A stretch of 24,405 nucleotides of DNA from contig JANBTH010000236.1 in the NCBI GenBank assembly GCA_027578815.1, forward strand, positions 1 to 24,405. The letters are read 5' to 3'. A model generated the notes under the pieces. It worked only from the letters and a program-made list of their open reading frames with translations. It was not told the DNA's origin and did not search any database. The position numbers and the translations under genes were made by a program. The number at the start of each line of letters is the position of its first letter. Position 1 is the first letter of the stretch. This document shows, in pieces, positions 16,776 through 24,405 of the stretch. Origin of the DNA: Coemansia sp. RSA 1804. Its lineage: Eukaryota > Kickxellomycota > Kickxellomycetes > Kickxellales > Kickxellaceae.

Positions 16776-19700
16776 CTAGCTGTGGGTGGCGGCGGTGGCC
16801 ATTGCTCGGCACAAGTGGTCGACAATGCAGCACCAGTACTGGTTCTCGTTGGCCTTCCGTGCAGCGTTGGTGCCGGCAACAGGTAGCACATCATCAGCGG
16901 CAGAGCTGGCGGTCTTGTCTGTGGTGGAAGATTCGAGCTGAGACATGCGCAGAAGATTGGCAAAGTCGCTCTGCAGCGCGATTGGGAGCATCTGGGGACC
17001 AGGCGGCTCGGTGCTGCTGTCTGTATCAGAAACAAGGCCGGTGGCATCGGCATGTGGGCGGGAGCGACGCTGCTTGTCCTTGATCTTGCGTTCAAATTCC
17101 TCGGCAACAGCGCAGGCGCGAGAAACAATGGGAAGCGGCACGCCAGCCATAGCGGCCACATTCATGCCGTGGGACTTGGAAGCGATGCCGGACTGCAGAC
17201 GGTAAAGAAACGTCACGCGATGCTCTTCCTCGTTGACAGCGCAGGACATAAACATTGGGCGCAAGTGCGGTTCGACAGAGTGCGCTGAGCCGGATGCGCT
17301 GAGAAGCGATTCGGCAAGCAGGCCGTAGTGCGTAGAGAATACACCCAGACAGCCGAGACGCGAGCACAGCGCGTGGAGCGCGCCATAGGCAACGGCCTCG
17401 CCATCATGGGTGCTGGTGCCACGACCCAGCTCGTCCAGCACAACCAGCGAGCGCGGCGTCGCGTAGCGCAGAATAGTGGCAGTTTCTGCCATTTCCACCA
17501 TAAAGGTCGATCGGCCAGCAAGCATGTTGTCGCGCGCGCCAATGCGAGTAAACAGACGGTCAACAGGCAGCAATGCGGCAGACCCGGCCGGCACGTAGCA
17601 CCCGAGCTGCGCAAGAATCACGCCAAGACACAGTTGGCGCAGAAGCGTCGACTTGCCGCCCATGTTGGGTCCCGTAAGAAGGATCATTGACGCAGCGTCA
17701 GCGGCGGGCACATCGTGTCTGCGACCAAGCACAATGTCGTTGGCAACAAACTCGGAGGCATTGCTGCCAGACAGAGCCACGCACGGGTGTCGCAGCTGCC
17801 GGAACTCCACGTAGCCGCCGTCGGAACTGCCGCTGCTCTCCAGAATCGATGGGCGGCAGGCTGGCGAGCCCATCGACTGCGACGCAATGGCCAGCGCCAG
17901 CAGGCAGTCGAGCTCTGCAACCACCGCCGTGGCCTTCATAAGCCGTCCGTAGCTCTTGTCAAAGCGCGCGTAGAGACGCGCCTGGAAGCCGTCCAGCACC
18001 ATCGACTTTGTTTCCAGCGCCTCTGCGCGCTCCTGTACCTTAGCACGCAATTCGGGCGACCAGTACCTGCTTACCGCTTTTGTCCCCGACAAACGGAAGT
18101 AGCTGCCTGGTACTTTGATGGTCTCTGGCATCTCCAGCTGGTAGTGTTCTTTGCCCAGGTTTTTGTACACAATGCTTGCGCAGTCAAAGCGCCGCCGGTT
18201 CTCGCGCAGATGCGCTGCAAACCAAACATCCAGCTCAGTGAGCGTGTCTAGCACAGCATCGTATGGCGCATCGCTTCCGGCAAACGGCAGCAGACGGCCC
18301 TCGGCAGCAGCAAGCGTCTCGTCAAAGGAGTTACCAAATTCTTCAATGACCTCGGAGACCGGCGGAAAGGAGCGCAGTAGCGCATTGATCAGAGCAGGCG
18401 CGGTGTGCTTGTAGTCGGCGCGCATCTGTGAAACAAGCGCATCCATTGCTGCAAGCCCCCTGAGCACGGATATAAAGTCAGGAACCTTGCAGCGTCCCGA
18501 GTGGATGCGGCTCAGTCCGCGCTCAATGTCGCTTAAGCCCTTCAGCGTTGTCACCAGCCGGCTCACCAGCTCGGCGTCGGCCATCAGAAACTCAACAGCG
18601 TCAAGTCGTGCGTTAATGGCAGCGGCATGGCGCAGAGGATGGCAGGTCCAGCGGCTAAGAAGGCGCCGACCAAACGGCGTGGAAGCGTGGTCGAGCAACG
18701 CAAACAGCGTGCCTTCCTCGGCAGACGAGGTCTTTGGCGCGGCCACGCTAGCGCCACCCTCAGCCGCAATGCTGAACAGATCGAGGTTGGACATGGTAGG
18801 CCCATCCAGCACAAGCGCTGTGCTGTGCTGCATCGGCGAATACGCCGAGAAGTTGCCCAGCGACACGAGGTCGCGGTCGAGCTTCAGCGTGCGCAGATAC
18901 GAGATAAGACCGCCAACCGCCGTCAGCGCAAACCGCTCGGTATCCGCCGCCTGCTGAAGCACCGGCGGCCACACACCGCCTTCAAAGTAAGCGGCGTGAT
19001 CCAGCTCCTGCCTCAGCGTCGGCACGTCCCAGAACTCCTTGCGCGGCGCCATCGCAATCCACTCTGTGCTTGGGCCACATGTGCTCTTCAGCGTACGCCA
19101 GGTCGCCTGCGAGATGCCAGCCATGCCGTCCCATGCATCAGGACTGGCCAGCGCATCATCGTCCACGCTGCTTCCTTTCGTCAGACTGGACGATGCCAGC
19201 GCACCTGCCACCTGCTGCCTTGGTCCAGCACCGCCGCGGACATACACAACCTCGCGCGGACTCGTTTGCACAAGCAGCGTTTCCAGCCCGCTGCGGTCGG
19301 CGTCGTCCTGGCTAATTGTGCACACATGAAACTGCGCCGTCGATGTGTCAACAAAGGCCACGCCAAACGAGACGCTGCGCTCCGAGTCGGCTGCTGGCTC
19401 GCTGGTGGCCTCGACAATAGCCATGCAGTACGTAGCTAGATCTTGTGTCAGCAGAGACGGATCAACCAGCGTGCCAACCGTTAGAACGCTTGTCAGCTCA
19501 CGCGTCACCAGTGAGTCGCCCTTCTTGGCAGCTCCGCGCTCACGCATATCCTTGGCCAGCTTCGACTCCATCTGGTCAACGCGCGCAACCTTGTAGCCCT
19601 TAGCTAGAAACTGCGCAACCCAATGGTCAAACGACGACTCTGGCACACCAGCCATACGCATATTGACACGGTCTGTCATCCTTAGATCAAACTGCTGGTG

Positions 19701-20687
19701 CCCAATCGTTGCGTCGTTCTCGTACAGCTCGTAGAACTTGCCCTTCTTGAAAAACACAACCGTGTCCCAGTGCTTGCTCTTGATCTCCCAGTACTGCCGC
19801 TCAAACGCAGAGAATCCCCGCCACGCGCTGTCGGGAATGTGCAGCGTGCGCTTGTCGTATCCAACATCTGTTGGACGCAGCTTCTGTGCGTCACGCACGT
19901 CCTCCAGCCACTTGTACCGCTCCTCGTTTTTCTTTGCAAACTTTGCCGACCGCGCTCGCTTGTCGTCATCGCCTGTCGATAATGTCAGCCCTCTTGCAGC
20001 GCTCGATGATCCAAGCGCTGCCATCAGCGACGTCCCCTCTGAGCTGGTCGACGTGCCAACTGTGCTGGACTTCACTCGCTTAAAATCGGGCGCCTTGAAC
20101 GGCGTGATTCCGAGTCTTCCGGCCCTGCCATGTGTCGGCTGAGCCATAGAAGCACGTTTCGGAGTGTCTTCACTCAACTTGTCGCTCACTCCGCCATCAG
20201 CCACATCGTCGTCGTCGTCGTCGTCATCGCTGTCTTCGACGGTTCGGCTGCGCGAGCCTGCTCCGCTTCTGTCTGAAACCAGAGTTTTTGCGCTTGCTGG
20301 ATCGTAGTCTTCGTCTGCGTCATCGTCGTCTGCGCTAGGCGGCTCGTAATCATCCTCTTCCGAATACTCGGGCATCTCAACGTCCATCTTGTCATCTCCA
20401 CCAGCTGACTTTTTCAAAAACAACTTGCGCTTGCGTTTGGCGGCCGCTGCAGTCAAGTTGTTTTTTGTTGGACTGCTAAACTCCCTTTCGGCTGCTTCGA
20501 CCTCTTCCAGCATCGCGCTGTCAATGCTAGTGTCGATCTGGCTCAGCAGCTCATCCTGAGAGTCATTGGTGTTGGCCGCCGCTGCTCCTGCCGTTGTCTT
20601 CTTTGATGGTGTCGAGAAGAAGCTAAAGATCGTCGACTGTGTTCTTGCACTCTTTGGCGTGCTACTGTTACTCAGTGGATTGGGCAT
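16776..20687 (-). CDS. MSH6: DNA mismatch repair protein MSH6, 1303 residues
   Basis: Family role: MSH6 pairs with MSH2 as MutS-alpha, recognising base mismatches and small loops in nuclear DNA. The N-terminus carries a PCNA-interacting box (QSTIFSFF, 17-24), then disordered acidic segments (Asp runs near 114-126 and 153-160) and basic NLS-like KRKRKLFLKK. There is no PWWP domain, as usual in fungi. The mismatch-binding domain starts near 290 and has the F-x-E motif in KKGKFYELYE (F318, Y319, E320). The ATPase domain has Walker A TGPNMGGKST (K1012) and Walker B VVLDELGRGTSTHDG (D1085, E1086). The start at 20687 (MPNPLSNSSTPKSARTQ) places the PIP box at the usual distance. The protein is intronless and of normal length (yeast about 1240, human about 1360), divergent from the next gene. 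Confidence 0.97.
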   Translation of the reverse strand: MPNPLSNSSTPKSARTQSTIFSFFSTPSKKTTAGAAAANTNDSQDELLSQIDTSIDSAMLEEVEAAEREFSSPTKNNLTAAAAKRKRKLFLKKSAGGDDKMDVEMPEYSEEDDYEPPSADDDDADEDYDPASAKTLVSDRSGAGSRSRTVEDSDDDDDDDDVADGGVSDKLSEDTPKRASMAQPTHGRAGRLGITPFKAPDFKRVKSSTVGTSTSSEGTSLMAALGSSSAARGLTLSTGDDDKRARSAKFAKKNEERYKWLEDVRDAQKLRPTDVGYDKRTLHIPDSAWRGFSAFERQYWEIKSKHWDTVVFFKKGKFYELYENDATIGHQQFDLRMTDRVNMRMAGVPESSFDHWVAQFLAKGYKVARVDQMESKLAKDMRERGAAKKGDSLVTRELTSVLTVGTLVDPSLLTQDLATYCMAIVEATSEPAADSERSVSFGVAFVDTSTAQFHVCTISQDDADRSGLETLLVQTSPREVVYVRGGAGPRQQVAGALASSSLTKGSSVDDDALASPDAWDGMAGISQATWRTLKSTCGPSTEWIAMAPRKEFWDVPTLRQELDHAAYFEGGVWPPVLQQAADTERFALTAVGGLISYLRTLKLDRDLVSLGNFSAYSPMQHSTALVLDGPTMSNLDLFSIAAEGGASVAAPKTSSAEEGTLFALLDHASTPFGRRLLSRWTCHPLRHAAAINARLDAVEFLMADAELVSRLVTTLKGLSDIERGLSRIHSGRCKVPDFISVLRGLAAMDALVSQMRADYKHTAPALINALLRSFPPVSEVIEEFGNSFDETLAAAEGRLLPFAGSDAPYDAVLDTLTELDVWFAAHLRENRRRFDCASIVYKNLGKEHYQLEMPETIKVPGSYFRLSGTKAVSRYWSPELRAKVQERAEALETKSMVLDGFQARLYARFDKSYGRLMKATAVVAELDCLLALAIASQSMGSPACRPSILESSGSSDGGYVEFRQLRHPCVALSGSNASEFVANDIVLGRRHDVPAADAASMILLTGPNMGGKSTLLRQLCLGVILAQLGCYVPAGSAALLPVDRLFTRIGARDNMLAGRSTFMVEMAETATILRYATPRSLVVLDELGRGTSTHDGEAVAYGALHALCSRLGCLGVFSTHYGLLAESLLSASGSAHSVEPHLRPMFMSCAVNEEEHRVTFLYRLQSGIASKSHGMNVAAMAGVPLPIVSRACAVAEEFERKIKDKQRRSRPHADATGLVSDTDSSTEPPGPQMLPIALQSDFANLLRMSQLESSTTDKTASSAADDVLPVAGTNAARKANENQYWCCIVDHLCRAMATAATHS

Positions 20688-21295
20688 TGTGTGATGTGTC
20701 GACCTACCTATTACACTTTATTCTCCCTTGCGACTTGTGCCTTTTGCAGTAGCTTTACTAGAAAAAAGGCGTTAAAATAATGCGCCTAAATAAAGCTATA
20801 ATGTGCTGTTTGATCCAGAATATCAGAATAAGAAAGAAAGAAGCAAAGCGTATCTGTGGGGTTTCCTGGCTTGATAATGGAGAAAAAAAGAAAGGAGAAA
20901 AGAATAACAGAGGCGAAAATGGCAAAAGATCGCTATACCAAAAGTTACGTTGCCACACGTTCACGCTAATTTATGTCTTTTTCTTGTGTTTTTGTCTGAC
21001 TGAGAAAAGCTTGGGAAACTCTGACAGCCATTTTTACGTGAACGCGTTTTGTAGACCAAGATTAAAGTGATGAATATCACCCAGTGCTGCGCAAAAAAAG
21101 CATTCACAAATCAAAACGCTATCTTGATTAGATTATGTGCATAGCTTTAAACTCAACACCCTTTCCATAAAGTGTTTGTTTACTTTTTCTTCTTCTTCTT
21201 CAACTCGCCTGTTCATGTATTCTGTTTTCTTTGTTATATTTACATTAGACACTGTCGGCTGTATTTATAGTTTGGCACTTGGCATCACAATAGTA
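20688..21295. other. Divergent promoter region of MSH6 and the 890-residue gene
   Basis: These 608 bases lie between two outward-facing starts. The middle is purine-rich on the plus strand (20830-20920) and the part next to the plus-strand gene is T-rich. An MluI cell-cycle box is present. A hydrophobic in-frame extension of the plus-strand gene (ATG at 21215) is possible but I do not favour it. Confidence 0.55.
21042..21047. promoter_or_regulatory. MluI cell-cycle box (MCB, ACGCGT)
   Basis: The palindrome ACGCGT sits in AACGCGTTTT, about 355 bases upstream of the MSH6 ATG and 249 upstream of the opposite gene. In yeasts, MBF (Mbp1-Swi6) binds MCBs and activates replication and repair genes at G1/S, MSH6 among them. 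I found one copy in this intergenic region, and a single 6-mer can occur by chance. Confidence 0.4.
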
Positions 21296-23968
21296 ATGCA
21301 TCCCGAGGAAAAGTCCTTTGTTTTGGAGCCGGGGCGCATACGTCGCGTCCTCAGGAAGCTTCTTGCCAAGGTGACCGATCTAGAGGAAGAGATTATGTTG
21401 CGTCCATCAATGTACAGGAACAAAGACGTATTTCCAGGCACCACAACGGCCTCGCAGTATTCAAACAGGGACAATGACAACAGAAGAAACAGCAACAGCA
21501 ATGAAATTGTCTCCGACTGTGGCCACACTAGCAGCTACGATGTCGACTGTCATCGGAGACTGGTGGACAAAGACCGAGAGAGGAATATTCCTCCAGCACA
21601 TCCATTTCAACACCTACTAGCGAAGGGAGTGCGGCGGACACCAAAGTACACGTACAAGCGAACCAGAAAAGCGTCATTGTCGGAAGCCGAATGCACGGAC
21701 ACCGAGGACGATGACAGCTTGGTTGGGACAAAGAGACCTAGAACGAAAAAGATTTCACGGTCGTCCAGTCTAAGTGCACTTTCAGATTCTGACAACATGC
21801 CCCAGAGCAGCCAGGACCCTGCTCTCTGGCTAACCACGCCCCGAAAGCGACTGCGGCGGCGTGCATCGGCGACCATGGGTGCTGGAGATACAGAGAAAAC
21901 GCGTATGGGCATGCAACCCCAGTCATTCAGCTCACGACTGGAAAAAATAATCACCAATCCAGGGTCTGCTTGTGCCAACACATACAAGGCGCGGAGTCTG
22001 CACAGCCATCTTGTTTCTTTGGGCGAACTGCTATGGCTTGGGTGTCCATCTTTAGGCGATGGGTGCACTATGCGTGTGCTGCCGCTAAAGGTGCAGGCGG
22101 CGTTTCGGCTGGGCGAAGCGGTTGCACTGTCTGACGGATGCTGCGACCTCGATTACCTGGACGAGTTGTATGATTCTATGCCGATATTTCTTGTGCGCTT
22201 TGCGCTGTGGCAGCATGTTGTGACTCTGTGCTACATGCGCATCCCAGCATATGCGGACACGCTATCTGAAGCGCTGTGGGATGTTGGCGCCTTCTATCAG
22301 CAGATGTGGCTGGTCGGCACAAGGCTTGCTGACCTGGACATGGTTGGAGCATTGCTAAAGCCAGGGTGCATTGTCCCACTCCATCTGCGCGCTGCCGATA
22401 TGGGTGCAGAGCCGTGGTTTGTCACCAAGCTGCTTGGATATCTTTCATCAAGAAACACGGCAAAAGACAAAGAGACGGAGAATATTGCCGTGTGTGCGAA
22501 AAAAGATAATGCACTGTGGCGCGAGTTTGTTCTTCCTAGCGTTGCGGGGTGTGGCAATAGCGGAGATGCAATTTACAGTTACTCCCGCGTGCATGGAACG
22601 GCTTCTGGCGTGGTGCCCTCGCGATTCTCAAAGTGGGTAGCGCGTATCAGCAACCCAACACAAAGCGTTCGTCTGCTTGCCGCGGCACTTGAGCAGGCGT
22701 TGCTTTTTCTTGTAGCGCTTGGCGAGACATCTTTCAAAGACAATGCCACGAGTGCTACTGTTTCCGCGGATAGGATGACTCTTTTATATGTAGACTGCAC
22801 CATGGGCATATCCTGCTTTGAAGCTGTCGAGACGGTCAAGGCAATATCGTCGATTATCTACACAAAGCTTGGATCTCTAGATGCCGCGTTTTCAGGGTCA
22901 GATTCGATTACCGTCACCCAATGTCTGCAGCGATGTGTTCTTTTGTTGGACAAAATCACGGCTATTTGCAATGCTGGCCAACAGCGATTCAGCGCCGATG
23001 TTGCGGAGACGTGTGCTACGTGTCAGACAGGGCTTGTACTGATTGCATTGCGCCAGCTTAGTGCATGCAAGTCCGAACAGCCCTTATGCTCATTCAGTTG
23101 CATGACCCAGATGTGGGACTGGGTGGTCTGCGCATCAAAGAAGCTGTTCCAACGCACAGCAGACAGCAGGGCAGCGGATTGTGGCTTGGAGAACGTAGAC
23201 CGGAATAACAACAATGGTCTTGCAGTTAGTAAGCGCAGTATGCTGGTTGCCCAATTCGACAGTGTCCTGGATAGTAGCAATGTCAATTCAAATAGTATTG
23301 GGAGAAAGTGTGCTGCAATGTGCGAGCGCCGCTATCTCGATATGGCGCTCCAGCATCTTGTACTTGCAGGCGCGTCGCCGTGGCTCTTTTACGACACGGC
23401 ACGCCTTGTCGCGCACGATCTGAAGCGACCCAAGACTGGAAAGTCAATTGTGGCTCAAGCACTGGCGCGCTTTGACTCTATCTGGGACCAACACCGCGAA
23501 TGCCGCGATTGGCAGCAGAACTGGGCCCAGCTCCAATCGGCAGCTGAACATGAATTACAACCACAATCTGGAGCTCAGTCTCAACAAGGCGCGCTGTCTG
23601 GGTCGGATCCGCAGGATATAGATTCCAACAAAGTGATAGGCTCGGATGCGCCCAAGGATGATGAATCAGCGCTCTGGATGCAAGGAGAGGAGGCTGTTGC
23701 GCGTTCTCGACTCAGAGAGCTTAGCAACGATCTTGACAAACGCATTTCCAGCAAAGCGGCAGGAAGTCGTGGCAGCAACCATCAGGGACCAAACAAAACC
23801 AACAACAACGGCACTAAAAGCAGAATCAGCGGTTGTGGTTTAATGCCAGAGCAGCAGACAGTAAACATTTCAGCTGTACACGCGAAGGATTCACAGCCGC
23901 CAGGTGTTGTTATAGAGGATGAGCTTGGGCTGATGCTGTCGCTGAGACGGCGGCGATCGCCGACATAG
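21296..23968 (+). CDS. Unrecognised 890-residue protein with nuclear-localisation-like motifs
   Basis: From the ATG at 21296 the frame encodes 890 residues. Residues 5-34 form a charged helix (GRIRRVLRKLLAKVTDLEEEI). Residues 45-210 are polar and disordered, with two basic clusters fit for nuclear import (GTKRPRTKK, 144-152; PRKRLRRR, 182-189) and an acidic TDTEDDD patch. From about 210 to 740 the protein is rich in hydrophobic and Cys residues and looks like an all-helical fold (YLDELYDSMPIFLVRFALWQ; LAAALEQALLFLVALGE; CLQRCVLLLDKITAICNAGQ). The last ~130 residues are Gln/Ser/Asn-rich and end EDELGLMLSLRRRRSPT. I recognise no family. An upstream in-frame ATG at 21215 would add 27 hydrophobic residues; the nuclear-type motifs argue against that. 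Sharing a promoter with MSH6 hints at a chromatin or repair role, as inference. Confidence 0.8.
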   Translation: MHPEEKSFVLEPGRIRRVLRKLLAKVTDLEEEIMLRPSMYRNKDVFPGTTTASQYSNRDNDNRRNSNSNEIVSDCGHTSSYDVDCHRRLVDKDRERNIPPAHPFQHLLAKGVRRTPKYTYKRTRKASLSEAECTDTEDDDSLVGTKRPRTKKISRSSSLSALSDSDNMPQSSQDPALWLTTPRKRLRRRASATMGAGDTEKTRMGMQPQSFSSRLEKIITNPGSACANTYKARSLHSHLVSLGELLWLGCPSLGDGCTMRVLPLKVQAAFRLGEAVALSDGCCDLDYLDELYDSMPIFLVRFALWQHVVTLCYMRIPAYADTLSEALWDVGAFYQQMWLVGTRLADLDMVGALLKPGCIVPLHLRAADMGAEPWFVTKLLGYLSSRNTAKDKETENIAVCAKKDNALWREFVLPSVAGCGNSGDAIYSYSRVHGTASGVVPSRFSKWVARISNPTQSVRLLAAALEQALLFLVALGETSFKDNATSATVSADRMTLLYVDCTMGISCFEAVETVKAISSIIYTKLGSLDAAFSGSDSITVTQCLQRCVLLLDKITAICNAGQQRFSADVAETCATCQTGLVLIALRQLSACKSEQPLCSFSCMTQMWDWVVCASKKLFQRTADSRAADCGLENVDRNNNNGLAVSKRSMLVAQFDSVLDSSNVNSNSIGRKCAAMCERRYLDMALQHLVLAGASPWLFYDTARLVAHDLKRPKTGKSIVAQALARFDSIWDQHRECRDWQQNWAQLQSAAEHELQPQSGAQSQQGALSGSDPQDIDSNKVIGSDAPKDDESALWMQGEEAVARSRLRELSNDLDKRISSKAAGSRGSNHQGPNKTNNNGTKSRISGCGLMPEQQTVNISAVHAKDSQPPGVVIEDELGLMLSLRRRRSPT

Positions 23969-24405
23969 CCCATCTTATTTTACGCTAAAGATAGTCTGCA
24001 TGGCAAAGAAAAGGAGAAAGGGGGCGCGTTTCTCTTTCGGCTTTTTATTTTCTATTTTGGTAGCTTTTTGATAATTCCTTGCAGAGAAACATTTGTGATA
24101 TTTCGTCGCGCTTTGGCCTTGGTTGTTGTTCAATGAAAATCGTAACCCAGTAACACCATCTTTCCATTTTCTTTTTTCCTCTTTCTCTTCTCTTTTTTTC
24201 TCGCTCGTCTCCCCTGTCCTATACACCACAGTAACAAAGCTTTTTTACTCACTAATCTGCGGTAGACGCACAATGCACGCATTCACACACTGCACTTGAA
24301 TTTTCTCTAAAAACGGCCGACTCTGCTTCTTGACGACACAAGAAGCGTCCTTTTTGCATATAGAGTGGACAACAGGCCTTTTCTTACCGACGTCACGCAC
24401 TCACC
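23969..24405. other. Right-edge non-coding region
   Basis: These 437 bases carry the 3' end of the 890-residue gene and then a T/C-rich tract (about 24160-24215), like the leaders upstream of other plus-strand genes here, so another plus-strand gene may begin to the right. CTCACTAATCTGCGGTAG at 24248-24265 resembles a branch site plus acceptor. The ATG at 24273 gives only a few codons. Confidence 0.4.

Noticed and set aside
18627..19439. 270-codon plus-strand frame
   Set aside because: It is antisense to well-conserved MSH6 sequence, is Arg/His-rich as expected for a shadow frame, and has no domain.
20200..20230. Microsatellite (GTC)n as a separate repeat element
   Set aside because: It simply encodes the Asp run in the MSH6 N-terminus; it is a normal acidic tract, not a mobile or regulatory repeat.

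Overview
The window reads as nuclear DNA of a fungus. It has compact, mostly intron-poor genes on both strands, pyrimidine-rich 5' leaders, one clear GTGAGT...CTAAT...AG intron, and single-copy housekeeping proteins typical of fungi (mitochondrial acetylornithine aminotransferase, mitoribosomal mL44, MSH6 without a PWWP domain, a GNL3/Nug1 nucleolar GTPase, a DUF866 zinc protein). An early-diverging lineage such as the Kickxellomycotina is my guess from the overall style, but nothing in the sequence proves it. I saw no mobile element, CRISPR array, rRNA or convincing tRNA.

Layout. 1-155 (-): first exon of a gene that leaves the window on the left. 472-1077 (-): unrecognised ORF without an early ATG. 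1337-3313 (-): Nug1/GNL3-type ribosome-assembly GTPase, divergent from 3921-5381 (+), the arginine-biosynthesis aminotransferase ARG8. 5668-6335 (+): two-exon DUF866 (CXXC zinc-binding) gene. 6336-7537: unresolved stretch with two strong splice-acceptor-like sites and conflicting frames. 7515-7649 (-): candidate 44-residue tail-anchored microprotein, divergent from 8193-10301 (+), an unrecognised 702-residue low-complexity protein with a helical core. 10646-11566 (+): mL44. 12127-12540 (+): small acidic protein ending in a motif like the COP9 signalosome subunit COPS9/CSNAP. 12874-14220 (-): single-pass membrane protein with one DnaJ-type CxxCxGxG knuckle just inside the membrane, preceded by a 2.5-kb stretch without a clear gene. 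16776-20687 (-): MSH6, divergent from 21296-23968 (+), an unrecognised nuclear-looking protein. Their shared promoter carries an MluI cell-cycle box (ACGCGT). 23969-24405 is non-coding as far as I can see.

There is no operon logic here; genes are independent eukaryotic units. The links I can argue are promoter-level: the MSH6 divergent pair may share S-phase control, and the Nug1/ARG8 pair shares a 607-bp intergenic region. The most interesting items are the CSNAP-like small protein, the tail-anchored microprotein, the membrane protein with a lone DnaJ-type cysteine knuckle, and the unknown gene paired with MSH6.
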